This document shows positions 1 through 6,738 of a stretch of DNA of 8,530 nt, piece by piece. The notes beneath the pieces were generated by a model. It was given only the letters and a program-made list of their open reading frames with translations. It was not told where the DNA came from and searched no databases. Source of the DNA: Bacteroidales bacterium M8 (GTDB taxonomy: Bacteria; Bacteroidota; Bacteroidia; Bacteroidales; Muribaculaceae); NCBI GenBank assembly GCA_001689495.1, contig LUJS01000050.1, forward strand, positions 191,015 to 199,544, given 5' to 3'. Every line of letters starts with the position of its first letter. Positions within the stretch are counted from its first letter, which is position 1. The position numbers were made by a program, and so were the translations under genes.

Positions 1-10
1 AGGTAAGAAG

Positions 11-43
11 ATTATTCGTCGTGATGACGGATAATTTTTTTTT
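11..43 (+). terminator. Rho-independent terminator of an upstream gene outside the window
   Basis: A 10-bp stem (11-20 pairing with 26-35, one T-G wobble at 16/30) closes a GTGAT loop and runs straight into nine T residues (35-43). This is a canonical intrinsic terminator reading rightward, so a + strand gene should end just before the window. It also shows that the ATG at 21, inside the loop, is not the start of the following gene. Confidence 0.8.
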
Positions 44-66
44 GTGGCTTATTCTCACTAACTTTG
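36..66 (+). promoter_or_regulatory. Bacteroidota-type promoter of the porin gene
   Basis: TAACTTTG at 59-66 matches the Bacteroidota -7 consensus TAnnTTTG exactly. No properly spaced TTTG is present: TTTG at 41-44 leaves only 14 bases, and at the usual 18-20 base spacing the -33 region would fall in the terminator's T run. Only five bases separate the -7 box from the ATG at 72, so transcription should begin at or within a few bases of the start codon. Confidence 0.65.
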
Positions 67-71
67 CACGC

Positions 72-2054
72 ATGAAACGCATCGTCACGATAATACTCTG
101 CATATTCATCACCGCCGCGGCCGTGAGCGCCGCACAGCCCGAAAACAAGCCCGTCGAGTCTACGGCATGGCGACTGCTCGAGCCGCTCGGACTCCACGAG
201 CCCGCCGGCATCGACACGCTCAGCTACAACCTGTTTCAGGGGGCCGTCCCCTCGGCCGTGACGCCGGCATTCGCCACCACGGGCAATCAGGCGTCAGAGG
301 GCATCAACATGATATACATGGACCGCGAGCCCATCAGCAAGTTCTTCTTCAACGACGCCAAGCGTTTCTGGCTCCCGTCCGAGAAGACGGCTCGATTCTA
401 CAACACGGCCATACCGATGTCCATAGTGAGCTACAACACCGGCGGCGGCCGTGAGATAGCTCAGGACTGGTTCAAGTTCCTATTCTCGGGCAATATCACC
501 CCCAAGGCGCAGATAGGCCTGCGCATCAGCTATCCCTACTCAAAGGGCTCGTACAACTATCAGGCCGCCAAAGGCTTCAACTGGGGACTGTTCGGCTCGT
601 ACATGGGCGACCGATATGAGGTGCAGGCATACTATGACACCTACAACATGATAAACAAGGAGAACGGCGGCATCACCGACGACCTCTACATACTCGACCC
701 CGCGCAGCTGCAGGGCGGCCTCTCCAAGATAAACCCGCGCACCATCCCCACCAACCTCACCGCATCGCACTCGCGCGTCAGGGGCAAGGAGCTCTACATA
801 AACCAGCGATACAAGGTGGGATACTGGGACCTGACGTTCGACTCGATCCAGACCGACTCGGTGGTCAAGAGGCACTATGTGCCCGTGTCGAGCTTCATCT
901 GGACATTCGCCTTCGAAGAGGGTAGGCACATGTTCTCCAACACCTCGGCCAAGGAGGAGGCCGACTTCTGGGAGAATCACTACATGACCGCCGACCGCAC
1001 CGCCGATCGCACCCACTATCGCGCCGTGCGCAACACGCTGGGCATATCGCTGCTCGAGGGCTTCAACAAATATGCCAAGGCCGGACTGGCGGCGTTCATC
1101 ACCCACGAATACCGCAACTATTTCCAGACCCCGGACACACTGGCCCTCTCGGGCGACAATCGTCCCGTGGGGCTGACTCCATATCCCTTCGACCACCGCG
1201 TCGAGCACAAGGGGGTGCAGAACTTCGTCTATGCCGGGGCACAGCTGACCAAGCAGCAGGGCCTGACGTTCAACTATGACGTCACGGCCAAGTTCGGCAT
1301 AGCCGGGGCCGCCGCAGGCGAGATATTTGCCGATGGCGGCATCACCACCCGCATACGCCTGCTTGGCGACACCGTCAGCCTCAGGGCATACGGCAAGTTT
1401 GCCAACGAGACCGCCCCCTACCTGATGCAGAGATATGTCTCCAACCACTTCATCTGGGAGAACGATTTCGGCAAGACGCGCCGTCTGCGCTTCGGTGGCC
1501 GACTGGCCATCCCCCACACCGGCACGCGCATAGACGTGGGTGTCGAGAACGTGCAGAACCAGATCTACTTCAACTCGGCGGGGCTCCCCGTACAGGCCGG
1601 CAAGAGCGTGCAGATACTCGCCGCAAGGCTCGATCAGGACCTGCGCTTCAAGGCCCTCAACTGGCGCAACACCATCATCTATCAGACCACGTCGGACGAC
1701 GCCGTCATACCCCTGCCCAACCTTGCGGTCTACTCCAACCTGTTCCTCAAGTTCAAGGTGGCCCGCGTGCTCGACGTGCAGATGGGCGTCGACCTCAACT
1801 GGTACACGCGCTATTACGCCCCCTCCTACCAGCCATCTACCATGTCGTTCTGCAACCAGCGCGAGATCAAGTGCGGCAACTATCCCTTCATGAACGCCTA
1901 TCTCAACTTCAAGCTCTCGCGGGCACGCTTCTACCTGCTCTACTCGCATGTCAATCAGGGCATTTTCGGCGGGTCCGACTACTTCTCGGTGCCCCACTAC
2001 CCCCTCAACCCGCGCCGCTTCCAGATGGGCGTCAGCGTCGACTTCCTTAACTAA
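72..2054 (+). CDS. Putative outer-membrane porin, Porin_10 type
   Basis: A 660-residue protein expected to form a beta-barrel in the outer membrane; substrate unknown. Residues 1-20 (MKRIVTIILC through VSA) are a signal peptide with an AXA-like site before AQPEN. The body is rich in alternating aromatic and polar strands with Tyr/Trp girdles. It carries features I associate with the Bacteroidota putative-porin family (PF14121): an N-terminal W..L...G segment, the SYNTGGG and KGSYNYQ regions with a following NGGI, and the C-terminal run YPFMNAYLNFKLSRARFYLL, then HVNQG and VPHYPLNPRRFQMGV. Length suits the family. The mature protein has only two cysteines, Cys594 and Cys601, close together before the last strands. 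The start at 72 is preferred over 21 because 21 lies in a terminator loop and 72 begins a good signal peptide. Probably co-transcribed with the binding-domain gene 50 bp downstream. Confidence 0.85.
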   Translation: MKRIVTIILCIFITAAAVSAAQPENKPVESTAWRLLEPLGLHEPAGIDTLSYNLFQGAVPSAVTPAFATTGNQASEGINMIYMDREPISKFFFNDAKRFWLPSEKTARFYNTAIPMSIVSYNTGGGREIAQDWFKFLFSGNITPKAQIGLRISYPYSKGSYNYQAAKGFNWGLFGSYMGDRYEVQAYYDTYNMINKENGGITDDLYILDPAQLQGGLSKINPRTIPTNLTASHSRVRGKELYINQRYKVGYWDLTFDSIQTDSVVKRHYVPVSSFIWTFAFEEGRHMFSNTSAKEEADFWENHYMTADRTADRTHYRAVRNTLGISLLEGFNKYAKAGLAAFITHEYRNYFQTPDTLALSGDNRPVGLTPYPFDHRVEHKGVQNFVYAGAQLTKQQGLTFNYDVTAKFGIAGAAAGEIFADGGITTRIRLLGDTVSLRAYGKFANETAPYLMQRYVSNHFIWENDFGKTRRLRFGGRLAIPHTGTRIDVGVENVQNQIYFNSAGLPVQAGKSVQILAARLDQDLRFKALNWRNTIIYQTTSDDAVIPLPNLAVYSNLFLKFKVARVLDVQMGVDLNWYTRYYAPSYQPSTMSFCNQREIKCGNYPFMNAYLNFKLSRARFYLLYSHVNQGIFGGSDYFSVPHYPLNPRRFQMGVSVDFLN

Positions 2055-2063
2055 ATCGCCTCC

Positions 2064-2104
2064 GGGGTTGTTATATCTCTAACAAAGATATAAGACACAA
2101 CCCC
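2064..2104 (+). promoter_or_regulatory. Long intergenic hairpin ending at the next start codon
   Basis: GGGGTTGT plus TATATCT (2064-2078) pairs with AGATATA (2086-2092) and ACAACCCC (2097-2104), giving 15 bp with one 3-4 base bulge (2093-2096) and a 7-base loop CTAACAA. The 3' arm ends one base before the ATG at 2105. There is no T run, so it is not a normal terminator. In mRNA it would stand between porin and binding-protein reading frames and could limit translation of the second gene or protect a processed end (inference). Confidence 0.7.
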
Positions 2105-2968
2105 ATGTCCCGGACTCAATTCAATCCCGTGCGCCTCAGGCGCATACTCACGCTGGCCGTGGCCGTCATCGTCGTCGGCGTCATAGCCACCGTGACCTAC
2201 TACAACGACCACAAGCGTCACCCCGCCTATGCCTACGAGCGCGCCGGGGGCGACACCCTCAACGTGGCCATAGCCTACTCGCCCATGTCGCTGTACAGGT
2301 ATGCCGACACCATAGGCGGGTTCAACTACGAGATGATGCGCGAGATGTCGCACCTCTATGGCGACAGGGTCAAGTACTTTCCCGTCGTGTCGGTCGACGA
2401 GGCTCTGGCCAAGCTGCGCGAGGGCACCTTCGACATCGTCATGGCCGACATACCCGTGTTTGCATCGCATCGCGAGATGTATCGCTTCACCATACCCGTC
2501 TATACCGACCGTCAGGTGCTCGTTAGCCGCGACTCGGTCATCCCCACCCCGCTCGAGCTTGCCGGCAAGGAGGTATGGGTGGCCGCGGGGTCGCCCGCGC
2601 GCAGCCGCCTCGAGAATCTGTCGCGCGAGATAGGCGACTCCATAGACATCCGCGTCAGCCCCGACTATTCGGCCGAGCAGCTCGTCATGCTCACGGCCCG
2701 CGGCGAGATACCCCGCGCGGTGGTCAATCAGGAGGTGGCGCGCCGCCTGTCAGCCGAATATCCCGACCTGCGCATATCCGACAACATATCTTTCTCGCAG
2801 TTCCAGTCGTGGATACTCAACCGCTCGGCGGCTGCCCTTCAGGACACCCTCGACGCCCAGATCGAACGCTTCAAGCAGACGCCCCAGTATGCCGCCCTGC
2901 TTGACAAATGGACGGGCGACTCGCCCCTGCCCGCGGCCCCGACCGACACCGTCGCCACGGTGAAATAA
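2105..2968 (+). CDS. Membrane-anchored substrate-binding domain protein (SBP_bac_3 type)
   Basis: 287 residues. A basic N-terminus (MSRTQFNPVRLRR) precedes one hydrophobic helix at about 14-33. The rest should lie in the periplasm and resembles a type II periplasmic binding fold of family 3 (PF00497), as in amino-acid ABC binding proteins and the N-terminal domain of MltF. Visible landmarks are the first strand DTLNVAIAYSP (50-60), GGFNYEMM (71-78), LREGTFDIVMADIPV (104-118) and the HREMYRFTIPVYTDRQVLV stretch (122-140). No permease or ATPase lies beside it, no lytic transglycosylase domain follows, and the protein contains no cysteine, so it is not a lipoprotein. The C-terminus ends in a short Pro/Ala/Thr tail. 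Ligand unknown; a sensing or envelope role with the preceding porin is possible but unproven. A strong hairpin abuts its ATG. Confidence 0.8.
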   Translation: MSRTQFNPVRLRRILTLAVAVIVVGVIATVTYYNDHKRHPAYAYERAGGDTLNVAIAYSPMSLYRYADTIGGFNYEMMREMSHLYGDRVKYFPVVSVDEALAKLREGTFDIVMADIPVFASHREMYRFTIPVYTDRQVLVSRDSVIPTPLELAGKEVWVAAGSPARSRLENLSREIGDSIDIRVSPDYSAEQLVMLTARGEIPRAVVNQEVARRLSAEYPDLRISDNISFSQFQSWILNRSAAALQDTLDAQIERFKQTPQYAALLDKWTGDSPLPAAPTDTVATVK

Positions 2969-2985
2969 AATTAGGATTTATTTCA
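2961..2985 (+). terminator. AT-rich hairpin over the stop codon, possible weak terminator
   Basis: TGAAATAAA (2961-2969) is a perfect inverted repeat of TTTATTTCA (2977-2985) around a 7-base loop ATTAGGA. The left arm contains the TAA stop of the binding-protein gene. The stem is all A/T apart from one G-C pair, and only a short ACATTTTC follows, so termination would be weak. It may mark the 3' end of the porin operon. Confidence 0.35.
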
Positions 2986-2988
2986 ACA

Positions 2989-3017
2989 TTTTCAGAAAAC
3001 CGCGTGTTATAATCTTG
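2989..3017 (+). promoter_or_regulatory. Candidate promoter of the HdeD-like gene
   Basis: TAATCTTG at 3010-3017 is one base off the TAnnTTTG -7 consensus, and a T-rich TTTT lies 17 bases upstream at 2989-2992. This would leave a leader of roughly 50-55 bases before the ATG at 3077, A-rich near its end (TAAAAACAAAATCGTT) and without a Shine-Dalgarno sequence, as is usual in Bacteroidota. Stands as a weak call. Confidence 0.4.
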
Positions 3018-3076
3018 AATACAAAATCAACGTGATAGTCACTCTCAACTATTAACTCTATAAAAACAAAATCGTT

Positions 3077-3625
3077 ATGAAAGCGCTATTTCAGAAATTC
3101 ATGGGCGAGTCCCGCTATTGGTGGGTAGTCCTTCTCGCAGGCATCCTGATGGTCATCTGCGGTTTCGCATACTGGTTCTGGCCCGTCGCAGGTTATGCCG
3201 TTGCATCCCAGATATTCGGCTGGCTGCTCATTCTGGTCGGCATCGTTCAGTTGCTCATGGCATCCGGTCCTCATGCCGGCAAAGGCTGGGGATGGTGGCT
3301 TGCAGGCGGTGTCATCGACATGTTCATCGGCTTCATGATGGTGCGCAGCATCGTCCTCTCCGAGGCCGTGTTCCCCTACTTCCTTGCATTCATATTCCTC
3401 TTCTGGGGCATCAGCGCACTGTGCTCGGCAGTCCAGCAGAGCGCACGCAAATACTGGTGGCTGCAGCTCATCAACGGCATTCTGCTCATCCTCATCGGAT
3501 TCTTCTTCATCGAGGCCGGCTGGGTACAGGACATGGCCATGACCGCATTCCTCACCTCGCTCGCATTCATCTACTGGGGATTCTCGCTCGCAATGCTCTC
3601 ATACGATATGAAGCCCGAACGCTAA
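3077..3625 (+). CDS. HdeD-like (DUF308) six-helix inner-membrane protein
   Basis: 182 residues, almost wholly hydrophobic. I count six membrane segments at about 15-35, 40-62, 71-92, 97-119, 126-146 and 151-174, in three helix pairs, the arrangement of the HdeD/DUF308 family (PF03729). Trp-rich boundaries recur (RYWWVV, GWGWWLAGG, KYWWLQLINGILLILIG, IYWGFSLAML), the last two being typical of the family's internal repeats. In Escherichia coli HdeD is an acid-stress membrane protein; the function of Bacteroidota homologues is not established and I do not assign one. The gene appears monocistronic: 108 bp separate it from the gene before, with a possible promoter, and a strong terminator follows 26 bp after its stop. 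It converges on dnaG with 62 bp between stops. The length matches the usual 170-200 residues. Confidence 0.85.
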   Translation: MKALFQKFMGESRYWWVVLLAGILMVICGFAYWFWPVAGYAVASQIFGWLLILVGIVQLLMASGPHAGKGWGWWLAGGVIDMFIGFMMVRSIVLSEAVFPYFLAFIFLFWGISALCSAVQQSARKYWWLQLINGILLILIGFFFIEAGWVQDMAMTAFLTSLAFIYWGFSLAMLSYDMKPER

Positions 3626-3651
3626 CGGTCTTCACGCCAATCTGACATACA

Positions 3652-3683
3652 CCCCGGCCCCGCAAGGGCCGGGGCATTTTTTT
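3652..3683 (+). terminator. Strong rho-independent terminator after the HdeD-like gene
   Basis: CCCCGGCCC (3652-3660) pairs perfectly with GGGCCGGGG (3666-3674) around CGCAA, followed by CA and seven T residues (3677-3683). It reads rightward. On the opposite strand the hairpin is not followed by T residues, so it need not terminate dnaG. Confidence 0.93.
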
Positions 3684-3687
3684 GCCC

Positions 3688-5886
3688 TCACTTCCGCGGC
3701 GCTATCACCCTGTCGCCTATCAGCTTGGACACGGTCTTGCGCTGCTCCTCGAGCTGTTTCAGCTCGGCCATCACCTGCATCATCCTCTCGAAGTCCTCGC
3801 CGCACCCTGCCAGACGGCGGCGGGCATCCTTGATGCGGGTCCAGATTATGGCGTCCTTCAGCTCGAACAGGGCGCGGTCCACCAGCTCGGGCAGCAGGTC
3901 GCGCTCGGTGGGCACGTGGGCATACTTGGTGTGCATCTTGCTCAGTATGTGGGTCTCGACCACCAGATCGGTGGCCAGAGCGCGCACCGTGTCGTCGGCC
4001 GACGAGCACATCAGCCTTGCCAGATACCCGGCGCTGAAGTCGGCCAGACCCGCCTGATACTCGGCGTCGATGCGGTCGTTGAGGCTGCGCTCCATCGCCG
4101 TGATGCTGCCCATGTCGGTGGCCTTTTGGCGTATCTCCTCGACCCCGGCGGCAAACGCACGCGCGCGTATCTCCTGCAGGCGTGCGCTCTCGCGCGCCAG
4201 ATCCTCATCCCACGCCTCGCGGCTCAGCCTCACGGCGGCATCCATCAGCAGCGCCACGTCGGGGTTGACCATCCTGATGCCGTCGGCCTCGAGGTCCGAG
4301 ATTATATACTCGAGCACCGTTATGGGCGACGTGTTACCATCCTCGTCCAGCACCTCGGCAAAGGCATAGTTGCCATACCGCGCCACCAGACGCGCCACGC
4401 CCAGCTCGTGCCGCCTCAGGTCGGCCATCAGCTCGCGCTCGGCATCGGTGTGCTGCGCCGCCGCGGGTGCCGACGGCTGCCGGGGCGCCTCGGCAGTGGC
4501 GTCAGGGGCCTCGGCGGGCTTGCGCTCGTCGGTATACGTGCCCCCGCGCTCGCGCTCCTCGCGGCTCTTCAGGGCATATTCGTTGAAGTACTTGCCCACC
4601 TCGCGCTGCAGCACGTCCTCGGATATGAACAATATCCTCGCGCACTCCTGCACATACACGCTGCGGGTTATCTCGTTTGGTATCAGGGCTATCGTCTTGA
4701 CCACGCGGGTTATCACCTGCGCCCTGTGCGTGGGGTCGTCCGGACGGTCCTTGAGCAGGATGCGCGCCATGAAGGTCACGAAGTCCGTCTCGTGCCCGGC
4801 TATGTACTCGGTCACCTCGGTGGCACTGTGGCTCTGGGCAAACGAGTCGGGGTCCTCGCCCGGCGGCAGCAGCAGCACCTTGATGTCAAAGTCGTCGGCC
4901 AGCAGCAGCTCTATGCCTCGCAGCGCCGCCTTGATGCCCGCCGCGTCGGCGTCATATATCAGCGTCACGTTGCGGGTGAAGCGCTTTATCAGCCTCACCT
5001 GCTCTATGGTCAGCGCCGTGCCCGACGACGCCACCACATTGCACACACCCGCCTGATGCATGGATATGACGTCCATGTATCCCTCGACTATTATGCACTT
5101 ACCCTCCTTGGCTATCGCCTGCTTGGACTGGAAGATGCCATAGAGCTCGCGACGCTTGCTATAGATGGCGCTCTCGGGCGAGTTGACATACTTGGCGATC
5201 GTCTTCTCCTTCTTGAGCGTGCGGCCGCCAAAGGCCACCACCTTGCCCGACAGCGACAGCACCGGATATATCACCCTGCCGCGAAAGCGGTCTATCACCC
5301 TGCCGTCGTCGGTCTTGTAGCACAGACCCGTCTCGAGAATGTAGTCCTCGCTATATCCGCGCTCGGTGGCCTTGCGGAACAGGGCATCCTTCGACTCGGG
5401 GGCGAAACCCAGATGGAAACGCTCTATCATGGCATCCGTGATGCCGCGATACCTGAAATAGCTCAGGCCCACGTCGCGACCCTCGTCGGTATCGGTCATC
5501 GTCTTCTCGAAAAACCGCATCGCAAAGTCGTTCACCGCCAGCATGCTCTCGCGAGCCGTCTCCGCGCGCTCCTCCTCGGGGGTCAGCTCGCGCTCCTCAA
5601 CCTCGATGTTATACTTCCTCGCCAGCCACCTCAGAGCCTCGACATAGCTCAGTTGCTCCAGCTTCATCAGGAAGTTCACGGCACTGCCGCCCTCGCCGCA
5701 ACTGAAGCACTTGCACACACCCTTGGGCTTTGACACATAGAACGACGGCGACCTGTCGTTGTGAAACGGACACAGGCCCACCCAGTTCGTCCCCCTGCGT
5801 TTCAGGCTGACGAAATCGCTCACCACCTCGACAATATCAGTCGCGTCGAGGATACGCTGCACCGTGGCATGGCTAATCTTATACAT
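3688..5886 (-). CDS. dnaG: DNA primase DnaG
   Basis: 732 residues; the replication primase, making RNA primers at the fork with the DnaB helicase. The N-terminal CHC2 zinc-binding domain shows Cys39 and His42 in CPFH, then Cys60 and Cys63 in CFSCGEGG. A catalytic-core segment follows (RFRGRVIYPVLSLSGKVVAF, ending near 219, then GGR). The TOPRIM domain has Glu268 in EGYMD and Asp312/Asp314 in YDADAAG, plus a DPD motif at 345-347, so all metal-binding acids are present. A Glu/Pro/Ala-rich linker (about 440-485) leads to a divergent C-terminal domain expected to bind helicase. Slightly longer than many primases because of this linker. The start is set by the family-typical IVEVVSDFVSLKRRG near residues 18-32 and by the promoter four bases upstream. 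Here the gene stands alone, not in an rpsU-rpoD operon. Its upstream side is a repeat array. Confidence 0.98.
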   Translation of the reverse strand: MYKISHATVQRILDATDIVEVVSDFVSLKRRGTNWVGLCPFHNDRSPSFYVSKPKGVCKCFSCGEGGSAVNFLMKLEQLSYVEALRWLARKYNIEVEERELTPEEERAETARESMLAVNDFAMRFFEKTMTDTDEGRDVGLSYFRYRGITDAMIERFHLGFAPESKDALFRKATERGYSEDYILETGLCYKTDDGRVIDRFRGRVIYPVLSLSGKVVAFGGRTLKKEKTIAKYVNSPESAIYSKRRELYGIFQSKQAIAKEGKCIIVEGYMDVISMHQAGVCNVVASSGTALTIEQVRLIKRFTRNVTLIYDADAAGIKAALRGIELLLADDFDIKVLLLPPGEDPDSFAQSHSATEVTEYIAGHETDFVTFMARILLKDRPDDPTHRAQVITRVVKTIALIPNEITRSVYVQECARILFISEDVLQREVGKYFNEYALKSREERERGGTYTDERKPAEAPDATAEAPRQPSAPAAAQHTDAERELMADLRRHELGVARLVARYGNYAFAEVLDEDGNTSPITVLEYIISDLEADGIRMVNPDVALLMDAAVRLSREAWDEDLARESARLQEIRARAFAAGVEEIRQKATDMGSITAMERSLNDRIDAEYQAGLADFSAGYLARLMCSSADDTVRALATDLVVETHILSKMHTKYAHVPTERDLLPELVDRALFELKDAIIWTRIKDARRRLAGCGEDFERMMQVMAELKQLEEQRKTVSKLIGDRVIAPRK

Positions 5887-5890
5887 AATG

Positions 5891-5919
5891 CAAAATTAGC
5901 AAAAAAATTCCGGAAACAA
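5891..5919 (-). promoter_or_regulatory. dnaG promoter, apparently leaderless
   Basis: Read on the minus strand: TTG (5919-5917), 18 bases, then TAATTTTG (5898-5891), an exact TAnnTTTG -7 box. Four bases (CATT) separate it from the ATG at 5886. In characterised Bacteroidota promoters transcription begins a few bases after this box, so the dnaG message should start at or next to its ATG. The heptamer repeat array begins only 11 bases upstream of the -33 element. Confidence 0.75.
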
Positions 5920-5929
5920 GACATTGGAT

Positions 5930-5970
5930 GGGAATTGGGAATGGGGAATGGGGAATGGGGAATGGGGAAT
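5930..5970 (+). repeat. G-rich heptamer tandem array, G-quadruplex capable
   Basis: GGGAATT, GGGAAT, then four exact GGGGAAT heptamers (5943-5970). The last four give four runs of GGGG separated by AAT, a textbook G-quadruplex pattern on the + strand, which is the template strand for dnaG. The array forms the outer edge of the composite repeat; a related period-7 array precedes the second copy at 8282-8353. Confidence 0.9.
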
Positions 5971-5980
5971 TGTACCGTAG

Positions 5981-5999
5981 GGACGTGGCTCCGCCACGT
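5981..5999. repeat. End hairpin GGACGTGGC-TCC-GCCACGT, left copy
   Basis: ACGTGGC and GCCACGT (7 bp, TCC loop) form a hairpin at the left end of the composite. The right-end copy is inverted at 7245-7261, with loop AAA on the + strand. A third copy at 8411-8427 has one base changed in its 3' arm (GCCACAT). The loops differ while the paired arms are nearly constant. Confidence 0.85.
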
Positions 6000-6008
6000 T
6001 TGCGTGCC

Positions 6009-6134
6009 AACGAATCGGATTGCGCCGCGGATTCGGGGCGGAACACACCCCCTGACCGCACAAAAAATTTCGCAAATCGGATTGCACCCCGCGGATGCGG
6101 GGCGGGACACATCCCCGACCGCAAAAACTATTCT
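6009..6134 (+). repeat. Two short (62-64 bp) deletion-derivative repeat units
   Basis: Units 6009-6070 and 6071-6134 each begin with GATTGC and the CCGCGGAT palindrome region and finish with the unit's tail (GGGACACATCCCCGACCGCA in the second). The middle of the full unit, including the CCTATGGGC and GTCCCCG palindromes and the left arm of the GTCCC palindrome, is absent. The join is at the same place in both, so one probably arose from the other by duplication. The first is the more diverged. Confidence 0.75.
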
Positions 6135-6334
6135 CGCAAATCAGATTGCGCCCCGCGGATGCGGGGCCCCGTTTTAATAGCCTATGGGCTGGCCCATAGG
6201 TAAAATCGCGACATCCCAACATCCCGCGGTCCCCGCACGGGGATCGCCGCCCCACGCACGAATCATCGCCCATCACCGACACCCGACAAAATCATGTCCC
6301 GCAGGGACACATCCCCGACCACAAAAACCATTCT
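6135..6334 (+). repeat. Full repeat unit A (200 bp)
   Basis: Order of conserved parts: CGCAAATCAGATTGCG lead, CCCCGC-GGAT-GCGGGG (6151-6166), CCTATGGGC-TG-GCCCATAGG (6181-6200), GTCCCCG-CA-CGGGGATC (6229-6245), a GAATCATCGCCCATCACC linker, TGTCCC-GCA-GGGACA (6295-6309), then ATCCCCGACCACAAAAACCA. Each dash-split block is a self-complementary hairpin. Confidence 0.85.
6181..6200. repeat. 20-bp near-perfect palindrome CCTATGGGC-NN-GCCCATAGG (first of five)
   Basis: Nine-base arms are identical in all five copies: 6181-6200, 6381-6400, 6593-6612, 7170-7189 and 8483-8502. The two centre bases vary: TG, TG, TC, AA and TT on the + strand. Constant arms with a free centre suit a site for a dimeric DNA-binding protein or a structure recognised as a hairpin (inference). 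Confidence 0.9.
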
Positions 6335-6546
6335 CGCACATCAAATTGCGCCCCGCGGATGCGGGGCACCGCTTTAATAGCCTATGGGCTGGCCCATAGG
6401 GCAAGACGCGACAACCCACAATCCCGCGGTCCCCGCACGGGGATCGCGGCACCACGCGCGAATAATCGCCCATCACCACACTACACTCCCCCACCCGACA
6501 AAATCGTGTCCCGCAGGGACACACCCCCGACCGCAAAAACTATTCT
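6335..6546 (+). repeat. Full repeat unit B (212 bp)
   Basis: Same order as the preceding unit: palindromes at 6351-6366, 6381-6400, 6429-6445 and 6507-6521. It is longer because the linker between the third and fourth palindromes carries extra C-rich sequence (CACACTACACTCCCCCACC). Variation is concentrated in linkers, not in paired arms. Confidence 0.85.
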
Positions 6547-6738
6547 CGCAAATCAGATTGCGCCCCGCGGATGCGGGGCACCGCCTTAATAGCCTATGGG
6601 CTCGCCCATAGGTAAAAACGCGACATCCCACAATCCCGCGGTCCCCGCACGGGGATCGCGGCCCCGCGCGCGAATCATCGCCAATGCCCACTGACAATTC
6701 ATGTCCCGCACAAATCATGTCCCGCAGGGACATAGACT
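6547..6738 (+). repeat. Full repeat unit C, with altered tail
   Basis: Palindromes lie at 6563-6578, 6593-6612, 6641-6657 and 6718-6732. A partial duplicate ATGTCCCGCA (6701-6710) precedes the complete fourth palindrome. The usual CCCCGACCGCAAAAAC tail is replaced by TAGACTCC, where the central island begins. Confidence 0.8.

Noticed and set aside
21..71. Upstream extension of the porin gene to an ATG at 21
   Set aside because: That ATG lies in the loop of an intrinsic terminator, and the added residues would spoil the clear signal peptide that begins at 72.
540..1997. Long antisense open frame opposite the porin (485 codons)
   Set aside because: It mirrors the strong C/G third-position bias of the porin gene; the translation lacks any recognisable fold or family motif.
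2064..2104. Terminator between the porin and binding-protein genes
   Set aside because: The stem is strong but is followed directly by the ATG with no T run on either strand.
3652..3687. Bidirectional terminator also serving dnaG
   Set aside because: In the minus direction the hairpin is preceded by an A run and followed by TGTATGTC, with no T tract.
3682..5733. 683-codon open frame antisense to dnaG
   Set aside because: dnaG has every catalytic motif intact on the other strand; the antisense frame is open because of codon bias and is low-complexity His/Leu/Arg/Gln-rich.
6009..6738. CRISPR array
   Set aside because: Units are 62-212 bp, directly abutting and internally palindromic, with no short constant repeats separated by unique spacers and no cas genes.
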